NCBI GenBank assembly: GCA_964030785.1
Contig: OZ034969.1
Location: 70,828,862 to 70,892,861 of the forward strand
DNA from: Siderastrea siderea
Lineage: Eukaryota; Cnidaria; Anthozoa; Scleractinia; Rhizangiidae
Length of the DNA stretch: 64,000 bases
Direction of reading: 5' to 3'
Shown here piece after piece: positions 11,195 through 22,200 of this stretch; position 1 is the stretch's first letter; every line of letters starts with the position of its first letter. The translations under genes and the position numbers were made by a program. The notes beneath the pieces were generated by a model. That model did not search any database and was not told the DNA's origin. It worked only from the letters and a program-made list of their open reading frames with translations.

Positions 11195-11832
11195 CGTGGG
11201 AGCCGCGCAGGCCCGTCACCCTTTTTTACTATGTTCAGTACATCCATTTTTCAACCTGCCATCCACCAGGAGTGAAAAGAGGCTTCACCAAAGGAGAGGC
11301 TCTAAGACTACTCAGAACTATCTCTTCTAAAACATTATTTGAAGAGGGCGTCACAAACTTCAAAACATATCTTCTTGAGAGAGGATACCCAGAAAACTTT
11401 ATTCAAACAACCCTCTCAGAAGTTACTTTTGAAGACAGGAATCAAGCCCTCTGACAAAAACAGAAACAAAAAAAGGAAATCTTTCCCTTTGTAAACCAAT
11501 ATCACCCAGAAGTGCCTAACGTAAAACCAATACTCATAAACAGCTGGCATTTCATAACACAGCAACCATTGCTAAACGACATTTTCAAGGAACCGCCCTT
11601 AATATCGTACAAAAGAGGGCGTTCCCTCAAAGATATACTCGTGAGAGCAAAACTCGAGAAAGGCTGAAACGAGCGCGCAGGAGTCGCGCAGGCACGTTAC
11701 TCTTTTAGACACTAAAAAGAGGATCACAAATCAAAACTGCAGTTACAACTTCTCGCTAAAATTTCTAAGCCATTTTAAAAGGCTAAAACACGCGCGTGGG
11801 AGCCGTGCAGGTCCATCACCCTTTTTAACTAT
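11195..11832 (+). mobile_element. Penelope-like element fragment flanked by short direct repeats
   Basis: The insert splits the satellite array. Both of its ends carry almost the same 35-40 bp sequence: GCGTGGGAGCCGCGCAGGCC... at 11195 and GCGTGGGAGCCGTGCAGGTC... at about 11793, each followed by CACCCTTTTT. A third, more diverged copy lies at about 11670. Between them sits a reverse transcriptase fragment (11260-11667). Repeated termini fit the terminal-repeat organisation of Penelope-like elements. Confidence 0.6.
11260..11667 (+). pseudogene. Penelope-like reverse transcriptase fragment with in-frame TGA
   Basis: The frame reads HPPGVKRGFTKGEALRLLRT, a helix-rich stretch, then ERGYPENFIQTTLSEVTFEDR and, after a TGA at 11452-11454, FPFVNQYHPEVPNVKPIL, a WHFI segment and FKEPPLISYKRGRSLKDILV before TGA at 11665-11667. 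This arrangement (RGF-KGEALRLLR, RGYP, FVTQYHP-like, PPLISYR-like, SLKD-LVRAKL) is one I recognise from the C-terminal half of Penelope-like polymerases. The catalytic palm lies upstream and is absent, as is any GIY-YIG endonuclease, so this is a dead fragment. Confidence 0.7.
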
Positions 11833-12150
11833 AAATGGAATATCTTGCAAAAAAGTCGTTTTCTTTTTTGCAAGATTTTACATTTACTAGTGTTAATAAT
11901 AAATCATATACTAATAAATGGAATATCTTACAAAAAAGTCGTTTTCCTTTTTGCAAGATTGTGCATTTACTAGTATTATTATTGAAACATATACTAATAT
12001 ATGGAATATCTCGCAAAAAAGTCGTTTTCTTTTTTGCAAGATTGTGCATTTACTAGTATTAATATTAAAACATATACTAATAAATGGAATATCTCGCAAA
12101 AAAGTCGATTTCTTTTTTCTGCAAGATTTTGCATTTATTAGTATATGATA
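11826..12150 (+). repeat. 83-bp satellite, block 3 (plus orientation)
   Basis: Monomer anchors fall at 11835, 11918, 12001 and 12084, again 83 bp apart and in the same orientation as block 2. Block 3 continues the array that the Penelope-like insert interrupts. Confidence 0.9.
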
Positions 12151-12184
12151 TTTATATTTTATATGTTGGTTTTATTTAGATTTA

Positions 12185-12300
12185 TGTTATTTTAATTTTC
12201 ACTGGTAACGTTTTTCACCAGAAATTTATTTACTAGTACTAGTAAAGTTTTTTAAATAGTTTGCAAGTATCTGATGACCCAAATTGACGGCGATAGTTTC
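12185..12300. repeat. Inverted counterpart of the 7.68-7.78 kb segment
   Basis: TTTTCACTGGTAACG, ATTTATTTACTAGTACTAGT, AAAGTTTTTT and CAAATTGACGG here match, inverted and in the same order, the segment at about 7680-7775 (AAATTGACGG, AAACTTTACTAGTACTAATA, ATACCAGTGAAAA). Together with the opposite satellite orientation this gives the 7.55-12.3 kb region an overall inverted-repeat layout. Confidence 0.6.
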
Positions 12301-12699
12301 GTTTAGTTGGTGAGTAAAATGGCCATATTTTTTCATCGGCGATAAATTTTCCAGTTATTTTTTCGTGACAATGAAATGAAATATGTACTCTTTCCTTCCA
12401 TGTGATTAGTTAAGAAAATATCCTAAATAAAGGTTTATAAACTGCGTTGTTATGGAGCGTTCTTTTGTATGAAAAATGTCGGCTTTCTCTCCCTCGAATT
12501 TCACAGGATTCGGAAAATCAGTCAAAATGATGACTTCAAGGTGAGTGATTCTTTATTTAAATAGCCTTTTTCGTAGAAAAAGACTCCTTTCAACAGAACA
12601 TCGCAATGGCGTCGTTTCTAACGAGTGGGAACCCCATTAACACTCTTTGTTTTTTACAGAGACTGTTCACCACACAGAATCTGAAATAATACTGTATGT

Positions 12700-14650
12700 G
12701 GTGCTTTGTCGCTGTTGACCGCCTAGACTTCCCTTTATCTGTTTTCTTTTCTTTTTTCTATATTATTATATTCTCAATATATAATTGATCTACATCACAA
12801 GTGACCACATCGTAAGACAAACAATAACGCTTTATTATCATTGTTCTACTAAGTATTATTATACATTTTGATTAAGCTTACTTCATTGTGCACACTACTA
12901 GTATAAATAGCTTGGTAATTTCATAATTAAACTGTTACATAAAAGCTGTCTTTAATCGAAGCCAGATGCTGCCTGAAGTCAATATCTCAGCTTATTCATC
13001 GCACAGTCCTTATTTACAATCATGCACTGACACTGTGGTTGTGGACAGAAGATTTATAAATCAGGGAATGAACCAGTAACCTTATACGACAAGGTCAAGT
13101 TCAAGCAACCCAGCCTGGTCACAAAGGTCATGAATATTTTTCACCAACAGATTTGCCTGACAGATTATCAAGACTAACAATTAAGGGTAGCCCCAGCCTA
13201 CTGTATGCATAACTTTCCTGGGAATTACAAATACATGTAATTAATTAATAACAAACAAGTTATCTTGTCAGTAACATGTTGCTGTCAGTGGCTAACAACT
13301 AAACTCTTCAGTCTAAACTGGTTTCTGCATGGTAATGTCATTATGGTCATCTACACGTCTATGGATGATGACCAACATCTCTCCCTATACTTTGAATACT
13401 CGTTCAGGGTTCTATCTAGGGTATTTGAGGGGTAGAAGCTTTCCCTCCAAAATGCCCAGCTCCCCCCCAAAAAATATTGTTATCATTACAGTACATATTA
13501 GTAACAATATCGGAAAAATCATCCAGACGCGAGGAGGTCAGTGCACATGAAGTAAGTATTCCCTGTCTAAGGACACTATATGATAAAGAACATACAGTAT
13601 GACAAACATTATCTCAAAATTGTGTCTCAAAATGCTCCAGATTGCATCTCAGCACATATATTCATTTTAAAAATTTCTGGGAGGGCATCCCCCAGACCCT
13701 CCTAGGAAGCTTGTGGTCTTCGGCCACTCGGGACTTCTCCCCCAAACGATAAATTCTAGAAAGAACCCTGTCATTCCATGCATAATGTGTAGTACCAGAA
13801 AATATCTTTTCTCCTCCCACAGAAGGTTTTTCTGTTTTGTACCCCCCTCAAGAGATTCCAGCTTAGCTTCATACTTTGCTTGTACAATTTTGGCTTTTAA
13901 GACCCCCTTCCCCCTAGGAATTTCCAATGACCTTCCATCGGGTGGGTATCGATTTTTTTCTGGAACTACACCATAACTGTAACACAACACTAGAAGAGTA
14001 TTGTTGCTGGTTAACAAATGTTTGAGAATACATCTGTTGAGTATAACACAGAAAAGACTGACAAATTGTCAACATCATTATGCATCCCTGGTTATTATTA
14101 TGGATGACTGTTGACAGTATCTCATCATATCATACAAGTTATTATGGTAGCACAACACTGTTTCTGTTGCTGAGTAACAACTTTTATGGACGACAACCGA
14201 TATACAGGCATTCATGTCCTAAATGTAACTACTACTATAATGATGGCTAACAATGTTAACAAACACAGTTCAAAAGAATTACATAGATCAGGGCTCAGAA
14301 ACCAACATCTCTTCCTCCATTGTGTGCTACATGTCATGTCTCCTTACATGACAAACCCTGCCACTTTATGAAAAGGAAAGCAATAAATCTTTGTGTCCAG
14401 CATGCTAATCAAGGTGAAAAATCCTGTCTGCAACCAAAGTACTCATCTCAGCAACAAACCTTTGGAGGCTCAGGAATCTCATGAGAATAGTCCCAAAGCA
14501 CGTGTTGAAAGCAACTTTAGGAGTCTTCACAGCTATCTAGATCAAAATAATGAAACAGTTAAAAAACAAATATTGCTCATTTTCTATTCATTACCAGAAC
14601 AACTAGATATTATATTATATCTACATTATTATTAATTATTAAGCAAATGC
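12700..14650. other. No gene seen
   Basis: AT-rich sequence without recognisable exons. A 116-codon minus-strand frame (13667-14017) has a protein-like look (Lys/Glu-rich middle) but no domain I can name. It may be a decayed repeat. Confidence 0.4.
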
Positions 14651-14654
14651 ATGT

Positions 14655-15125
14655 AAATGTATGTGACAGTACATGATAAAATGATATTAACTTAGTGACA
14701 CACTTGGGCTCACTCAATTATATTTTTGTTTATGTATTTTTATTCATGAATCTGAAAATGCAACTATGTAACTGTATGCAAATAAGCTAAAGATTTGATA
14801 CAAATTCCATGAATGCAATAGATTCTATTAATCCTTTTACTCCCGGGGTCAATTACGGAGACATGTGATGTAGTGCTAACTTTTGAGTCTGTGGACGGGA
14901 ATCCTATGGTGTGACCAGTACTTTTGCAGGGTACTGTTTGTTTGGGGGATTAAAAAAAAATGAAATTTAGCATTTTCTTGAACTTTTATTTTGGCCACCA
15001 CTGGGAGTAAAAGGGTTAAGTTAATGTATGTGATAGTACATGACAAATATCTACCTGACAATAAAATAGATACATATTTGGGCTTAGGTTTGGCCCAATT
15101 TTGTTTTTGTTATACATTTTTATTG
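14655..15125 (+). repeat. Diverged direct duplication flanking a MITE
   Basis: About 14655-14745 and 15024-15125 share ATGTATGTGACAGTACATGA, an ACTTGGGCT segment and CAATTATATTTTTGTTTATG-like sequence in the same order. The MITE at 14828-15019 lies between the copies. Confidence 0.55.
14828..15019. mobile_element. MITE with ~21-bp terminal inverted repeats
   Basis: The left end TTAATCCTTTTACTCCCGGG and the right end CTGGGAGTAAAAGGGTTAA are near-perfect inverted copies enclosing 192 bp with no coding potential. I infer a TTAA-type end, but the repeat and the duplication cannot be separated with certainty. Confidence 0.7.
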
Positions 15126-15655
15126 TATTGTGCTGTAACAAAATCAAATAACTACAGCAGGCAAAGTGCAGACAATATGTAGCCTCAGGTGCAAAAAGTC
15201 AATCAAAATAATCATTTTTTTAAAAAGCAAAAATGGATAGAAGGTCTTAAAGGCAGATATCACACAAGTTGTTATCTGTAAAAAATAATGTAGAATTCTA
15301 AAGTATTCATCACTTACACGTACATCACTCTGGATTTTACACATTAAAAGAAATATAACACCAAGCAATTTTTCTTCCAACTTGAGTTGCAACAAATTTG
15401 GACTACTGATAGTTGAAAGACAAAATTAATGTCCTATTGTATCAAGACCTTTAGGACAGAATGTCACATGACAAAGTTGACACCATTTAGAATATCAAAT
15501 TCATAACAGCTAGGGTGCACTTATACTGCATAACACTTGAGTGACCAGCTACTTGTCCATGTAGATCACATGTGGATGACAAATACCACTGTCTATCCTT
15601 GCAGTTGAAAGTAAATGTACAAATGTAGTAACCAATGACAAAAAAAGACATTGTA

Positions 15656-16080
15656 CAGTACCATTCAAAAGTAAGTTGACAGTTTGTTGTAAGTCTCAAT
15701 TCTTGACTCGCTACTCACTCCATTACTGCAAGAATTGAGTAGCGAAAATTAGTTATCGAGAATCGAGACTAACAAAACACTATTCCAATTCGCACGAATC
15801 CAGAATCGAGTTAATCAGTCTGAGTTAATTATGTATAAAGCTGGAACATTTTGAAATGTAGGGAAAAAATTTGGGTTTGGTTTTGTCTTGTTTGTTTTGT
15901 TGTTTGTTGAGAAACGAGGCAAATACTTGAAACTAAACAAAGCCTGTTCCAGTTTGGTGATTTGTGCAGGACTCAAGTATTGTGAATCAAAAATAAATTA
16001 TCGAGTCTTGATTGTCAATACCTGACTTGATTCCTGTGAGGATCAAGTATTGAGTGTCAACTTACTTTTGAACAGTGCTG
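15656..16080. mobile_element. Tc1/mariner-type MITE with TA target duplication
   Basis: The 425-bp segment starts CAGTACCATTCAAAAGTAAG and ends CTTACTTTTGAACAGTGCTG, giving inverted repeats of about 26 bp. It is flanked on both sides by TA (15654-15655 and 16081-16082). The CAGT... terminus and the TA duplication are hallmarks of Tc1/mariner elements. There is no transposase ORF, so it is non-autonomous. Internal TCGAGTCTTGATT / AATCGAGACT-like motifs form further inverted pairs. Confidence 0.85.
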
Positions 16081-16317
16081 TATAATTTGTAGAAAAGTGA
16101 CCAACATGTTGATACCTTTGTATTTTATTACAAAAACATCAACATTACAAGCAATGTAAGTAACACTGGAATTAAAATTCCAAACAAACCTGATCAATAA
16201 AGGACTATTTCCTTTTCTTGTAGAAATATAAAGGGGATATATTAAAAGGGCAAGATAGCTGGATAATCCCGCAATTATCTCAACAATTTGTGTTGGTTAA
16301 TCCCAATCTTGAACATA

Positions 16318-16491
16318 CAGTGGAATCCCAATTTTTTTAACCTCCCGGGGAAATGGAAATTGGTTCGAATTATCTGGTGGTTTGAAAAATTGGGGGTAAA
16401 ATTACAGTCTTTGACTGGGGAAGGGAAGCCAGTTTTGGTTCGAATTATTGGGAGTTTTCAGAAACCGAGAGATTGGGAAAGGATTCTACTG
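16318..16491. mobile_element. Short TA-flanked MITE (pogo/Tc1-like ends)
   Basis: A 174-bp segment begins CAGTGGAATCCCAATTTTT and ends GGGAAAGGATTCTACTG, imperfect inverted repeats, with TA immediately outside on both sides (16316-16317 and 16492-16493). CAGTGGAA-type ends are usual for pogo/Tigger-derived MITEs. Internal GGTTCGAATTAT occurs twice. Confidence 0.75.
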
Positions 16492-16493
16492 TA

Positions 16494-16779
16494 TGTTATT
16501 ATACAACGCTGGTTTCTTCGTCTCGGCTTCCCTCACCCCCCCCCCCCCCCCCACCCCCCTTACCTAGGAATCCCTCAATCAGATAAAATTCATCATTTAT
16601 TATGCAGTTCTCTTTATTCAGACTTCTTTTAAAACATCTAAACACAAAAAATACATTCCCATAGAAAAACAAATTGTGTCGTCCCATCATCGTAAAACGG
16701 AAACTTCGAAAACACAAGACTACTAACCTTGAGTCTGCTTGAGCACACAGTTGTATGCCACATCGGGAGTCCTTCTAAA
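16494..16779. repeat. C-run and unassigned sequence
   Basis: Contains a poly-C tract at about 16535-16558. The rest shows no gene or repeat that I recognise. Confidence 0.5.
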
Positions 16780-17190
16780 CATATCCACGGTTGGTTTCGA
16801 TACTGCTTCCAGCACTTTTCAGCGAGTTTTAATTACCTTTCCAGTGTTAACACAACATACTGTGACTACCGACGTTTTCTTCATTGTATTATACTCGGGA
16901 TAGGCTATTTTAATCGACGATTCCTTTGAATCAAGGGTCACAAGAGGTAAAAGTTTGAGCCGCTTCGTTAGAGACGATATCAAATACCATGTGTACTGTG
17001 GTTTCGATAGAGTAGGACTTCCAGCACTTTACGTCGAGTGTTAATTACCTTCCCGATGTTAACAATCCAAACTGTTACTGCCGGCGTTTTCTTCATTATA
17101 TTTCACGCATCATAGGCTATTTAAATTGACGATTTCACTGAATCAGGAGTCACGAGAAGCAAAAGTTTGATCCGCACCTGTTTTGAAAAT
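16780..17190 (+). repeat. Tandem duplication of about 205 bp
   Basis: The unit starting GGTTTCGATACTGCTTCCAG at about 16791 recurs at about 16996 (GGTTTCGATAGAGTAGGACT). Both continue with GTTAATTACCTT, CGTTTTCTTCATT, ATAGGCTATTT and TGAATCA...GTCAC. The copies have diverged by substitutions and small indels. Confidence 0.75.
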
Positions 17191-17428
17191 TGCGACATAC
17201 TCGCCATGCCATTACGTGCACCTGCCTGGAAAATGCCATCAAAACTGTACTAAACATTTCTGTTTTGCCAATATATCGGCTAAAATAGATGATCCAGTAA
17301 CTTTGTAACATCTCTGGTATTCAAGAAAAGTAATTGCGTGGCAATGGTGGTCACAAGAAAAAAGAAACGATAAACACCCGAGCGTCCATCTTGCAACTCG
17401 CTCAGCGAGGTGCTCAGCGAATTTCTAA

Positions 17429-17525
17429 CCGGATGTGACGTCAATTTTCGGTGGATCATCAGGTCACGAAATTGGCGAAGTTTGCTCTCCCCCCCCCCCC
17501 CCTCCCCCCGCCCTGGATGAGGTAT
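17429..17525 (-). repeat. Inverted solo copy of the 7.55-kb block terminus
   Basis: Positions 17429-17459 are the exact complement of a 31-bp segment in the tandem block (8140-8170; one mismatch to 7614-7644). It contains TGACGTCA, followed by a C-rich run and a GGATGAGG-like end as in the block. It looks like a separate, partial insertion of the same family. Confidence 0.65.
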
Positions 17526-18983
17526 AATAAATTGCATGTATGTAATGTTGAAAGCTTTTCCCCATTTCTCCTACCATCCGCCTTTCCTCTTTCCTTGCTC
17601 CTGTCCCATATACTTTCCTTCGCTTTCATCCCCTTCCCCCAGGTTTTCCGCCCCACATCCTCCACGAACACGCGCGCGTGCGCAAACACATTCGCTATTT
17701 ACAACGTAAATGTTCGTGGAGAATAGACCCATAGTCGAATTTTTGAGGGACATCTTTTCTTCTTAAGCCCACGACTTTTCTCGCTTTTCCCTCAGGGTCC
17801 GAGAGAAAGGGGGTCTACCCTAAATAAAGTGGAAAGGGCGAACGTTCTCCCTCCCCACGGTGCTCAGTAGGGAACTTAAGTAAACACGACGGCGACGGCT
17901 GACGAGAAAGTCACAAAACAAAAGGTTTAATTAGCAAAACAATGACTCTGCACGTGCGGTACAGATTTTTGTGCATTTCTTTGCCGTCCTCTGCAAAACA
18001 ACAACGTCAAATGACCAAATTCAAAGTTTTATGTAGAACGTGAACACACGACAGTGAATTTTCTTTTTTCTACCTGAACTGTAACGCCGTCCTTACAGAA
18101 TCAGCTCCCGGATTATTCGGCTACATTAGACAGATTGAACGAGTTGAAACTATCGCGAAAAAGTTTGAAATATTTGGAAGCCACTTTTAAAGTGACGTTT
18201 TCCTTGGCGTTGCCGTCGTGGTTCGGCTTAAGTTCCCCAGTGCCGTGCGTGGAACGCACGCGTTATGCACTCGATAAGCGCTCTCCTGGGGAGAAACTTG
18301 AAAATCCACCTGTTCTTTACTCTAAAAAGCTGCCTTCCGTGACGATAGTATCGAGTCTCTGCGTGTGGAGTAAAATCTTATCTCTTGCCACTAAATCCCG
18401 GAAAAAGCACCAAAAAATAATAAACAATACCGTCTATCACAGTGCGGTCATCCTTGAACCATCTGAATTCCGCGTGTGTTCTGTTTAACAAAAGGTCTGT
18501 TTGTCACGGAAACTTTCCGGATGGAAGAAGAAGAAAAATTATACTGATTATTGTTTAAACTTGAAACGCATTCGTTCAAGGGACGACTCTTTCAGAATAT
18601 AAACACTGTTACACAGCGAAAACAGCAACAAATTAAGAAAGGAAAACCCTTAGCACTGCGTTCACGGTTTGAAAAGACATGCGTCGTATTGTTTAGAAAA
18701 TAATTGGAATTCCGCCCCGGAGTTGAATTGAAAAGTCATAACAAACGGAAAAGCGAACTAATTTACATTGTACATGATTGTAGGCATGGTCCGGAGAAGT
18801 GAAGATTAATAGAGGTTAGTTAGGAAAGTGTAATGTGTTATATTCAAAACCTCCACGAGTAGAATGGTATTGATGACATGTCAGAAGCAGTGTAATTACA
18901 GCTGGTCAGTCCGTTCGATGAATTTTTTTTAATCCGGAAAGACGCCGGCATTCAGTTTGTTTCGATTCAGTGGCGTGTCTAAA
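17526..18983. other. Region upstream of the arrestin gene, no supported gene
   Basis: A 117-codon plus-strand frame (18135-18488) has no recognisable domain and no exon partners. The stretch should contain the promoter and 5' UTR of the gene starting at 18984, but I see no confident core-promoter motif. Confidence 0.4.
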
Positions 18984-19230
18984 ATGGGTTTTAACACGAT
19001 CGAAACATTTGAAGTTAAACTCGACGACGTAAATAGAGTTTTCTACCCCGGTGATGCCGTCTGCGGGCGAATTAATTTGAAACTTAAGGAGGATTTGAAA
19101 ATCAAAGAAATGCGACTAGAATGCCGAGGGGAAGCGTATGTGAACTGGCCTGAGTATTCAGGGAGCTACACAAGATACCACTTCAACAGAGAAAGATACT
19201 TCAATACGATGGCGGTTGTGTTCGGCGAAG
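18984..19230 (+). CDS. Arrestin gene exon 1 (start codon)
   Basis: Codes residues 1-82 plus one base (phase 1 end). Donor GAAG|GTAAGC. Contains YPGDAVCGRI and RLECRGEAYVNW of the arrestin N fold. An in-frame upstream extension to 18957 exists, but ATG 18984 has the better position. Confidence 0.9.
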
Positions 19231-22200
19231 GTAAGCCATCAATTTAATTGACCTGTTTTTAAGACTTTCGCTTGACGGCCACAGGGAAGAAAAGTTACAA
19301 AATTTAAATTTTACATTTGCATAGATTTCAAAACAACCAAGCGTCAGAGAAAAGGTCTGCTCAGAATAGCTCTAATTAATTAGGTATTCTTTCTCACATT
19401 GTTGTAAATTCAAATTTTCAAATGTACTGTAGCTGAAGGTGAAGGTTGTTTCTTTCAAACTCCTGTTGTCAAAAATTAAATATGTCTCTCTTAAAAAAAT
19501 GCTACTTTTCAGATGAGATTTTGTCCTCGAAGTCTAAAGTCAACATAATTGAATACAGTTTTAACTCTTCTGTCCGCACAACATTGCCACCATGGCGGTA
19601 TTATTCACCAGCCTGCTTGGAGCCTTCTCAGTTAATTTTTGCGCGAAGAATGTGTAATTATCTAGCCATCAGCTGCATTTTGCTGATCCACACATTGTTA
19701 GGCATATTGCTGCTACACACGGACGATTAAAACTGGGAATAGATACAGCTAAATAAAAGATAACAAGTCCTGAAATCTACAGGGTGCATTTATCCTGCTT
19801 TTATCAGTTTGCTGAAATAGCATGAACATTTTATAACTGGAAAGACCTATTCTACTTTAAATTCATTTAATTTTCAAGGATTTGACGACGAAGTCAGTGT
19901 TTTGCAACAAAATGTTAAGATTATATAATTTGACAATATTGCTACAACAGTTTATTTAGTTATTCAAATTCAAATGTGTTTTCATTATTCGTGATCCCAA
20001 ATGAAAACTTTTGAGTTTGTTGAAACTGTTGTTTGACTGCGCCAGAATTAGCTCAGGAAGGTGTAAACCAAGATGGAGGAAATTGAATCATGTGATGCTT
20101 TTTATTCGAATGAGAGCGCTAACAGCGTTTTTTTAGAAACTGTTGAAACTGAGAAATTATTTCGCAAAACTATATTTATGTATATTGTAAATTGTTCTAA
20201 TATATCAGGTTCGGTTTTCAGTCGATATATAATGAGATATATTTTTTCATTACACATTGCTGAAAAAACCTACCCCATAAGAAAAACTATTGATTTACTG
20301 ATATACAGAAAATGTCACAGAAGAGTGGCTGATTATCCCACGACTCGTTTTCCAGTGCAAGTAATCGAAAGTGCAATGTCTTTTGGCGGACAGCTATCCT
20401 TGGCATGAAAATTGTTCCTATTATCTTTCAAGTTGAGGTAAATGTCGTGCAGGATCAGTGCGTATCTTGTACCATTGTTTTTAAGTAATTTGTAGAGCAT
20501 CAACTGAGAAAAGTGAAATGGAGAGATGGAGTAATCTAGAATTGTTTTCTATGCCACATTTAGTTTCATTTTTCATCCAAATGACAAATGAAACTGCTTA
20601 ATGTGGCAGAGAAGACAATACTTTCTGACGAAGAAGTTGACTCATTAAGTATCAATTGCCCTCCAATATCATTGCAGTTGTTCCTTATTTGGCATGGTTT
20701 TTAGCTAATCTGAAGAGTTGTTTTGAATATCTCTGACACATATCGAGATCTAATACCACTATTAACATTTTATGTCATTCTAAACGCGAAAGGTGAATTA
20801 TCATTACATAACGTATGAATTGCCGCTTAAAATCGTTACGTAAGTTCATCGATCGTTCATTTGACATCTATTTTAGCTAATTGTGTATCCGGGCTGCGAA
20901 GCAATCTAGACTTCAATGCTTTTTTTCTTCTGTCTCTGACACCTACTGAAATCTTACTTTTTTTCCCTCGTTATTTTTATTATTTGAATTTTGGCATACG
21001 CTCTGGCTCGGTAAGATTGAAACTTTTTGTACGTAGACTGACAATTTCCATATTATTTCTGACGCATATTGAGAACTGTAGCTTCATCATAAAGAGTCCT
21101 CGAACGTAGAAAATATGCAAAACGTCAGCGCAGGTTTACCCGTGATGTTCATGATACATCCTGGATTCACTCGATTCAGTCCAATCATTGAGGTTTCAAG
21201 TTAGAAGCCACCGGCCGATTATTTTTACATTTTCTCGGTTCTCGGTTTTTAGGAATAGTTAACATGGCGCTAGCATTATCTAATTACTGCGCCAATAAAA
21301 TTGCAATCCGACAGCATCTTTCGTTTGGTGAATACTGGCACTTTAAAATATCGGTCGCATTACACTCTTAATGCATGAGTTGGTTCACGTTTTATTCGGT
21401 GAGGGAAAAGCCTAACAAATGAAGGTGAAGGTTCCAAAGATGCACGGTAAGCGCTTGGAAAAGTATTGCGAAACAGAGTCATTTCTTAGCTGGATTGACT
21501 TAAAGAACTTTTCTTTAATTTTGTAGCTTCAAGGTAATGTTACTACCTGCAAGTTTCAGTTTACATACTAACTGTAATGACTGTTGTGAAGCTGAGTCAT
21601 AGATATCACAACTGTTTCTGCTCGTACTGTTCAACAATCGATTGTTATCTGCAATTTCCGGCCGATATTGCTTGTTGGACTTTTAACGATTTATCTTAGT
21701 GAAAGGTAATTAAATGCGAACAAAGTAGTAAAGTAGAAGATCAAGTGAAATTAAAAGCTTTGCTTTTTCCAGTACTTGACACGTGTGGAATTAAATTTGT
21801 GGCACTGCAAAATGTACGAAAACCTTAAAACGGTATTTTTTTTTCATCAAGGAACTGCTACTGTGATCAGTAGTTGATTTACGATTTGACTCGATGTGTG
21901 GTCTTATAAGCAAAATATGTCATAGGCCGAGATAAGTTATGTTTACCCCACGGTTTACCCCAGAAATGCTTACCCTATGGACTTGCCATTTGCTTATTAT
22001 TACTCAGAAACCTGGTTGCAATCTCCCAGCGCTTATTTTGTGGAAGAATCTGGAGAAGGAAGAATCTAAACTACTATCCACCAACCCCTCTGAATCCCTT
22101 CTATAAACAGTAGGCTTACACGCGCGTGTAAATCTTATTCACCGCGGGCACGCATGCAAACCTCGCAAACTCACGCACACCCACCTAATTGTAGGTTCTG

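Noticed and set aside
10645..11275. Many overlapping 60-80 codon ORFs with recurring MEYLAKKSFSF-like sequence on both strands
   Set aside because: They are read-through of the 83-bp satellite; the period is not a multiple of three, so all frames give the same peptides in turn.
12469..12689. Tiny spliced ORF (33 codons) with good donor CAAG|GTGAGT at 12541 and acceptor TTTTTTACAG at 12659
   Set aside because: Splice sites look real and the frame continues across, but the peptide is too short and unrecognised to call; it could be a non-coding exon.
13667..14017. 116-codon minus-strand ORF with Lys/Glu-rich segment
   Set aside because: No domain or splice partner; sequence around it looks like a decayed dispersed repeat.
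18135..18488. 117-codon plus-strand ORF upstream of the arrestin gene
   Set aside because: No recognisable family, no coiled or membrane features, and no exon phase link to 18984.
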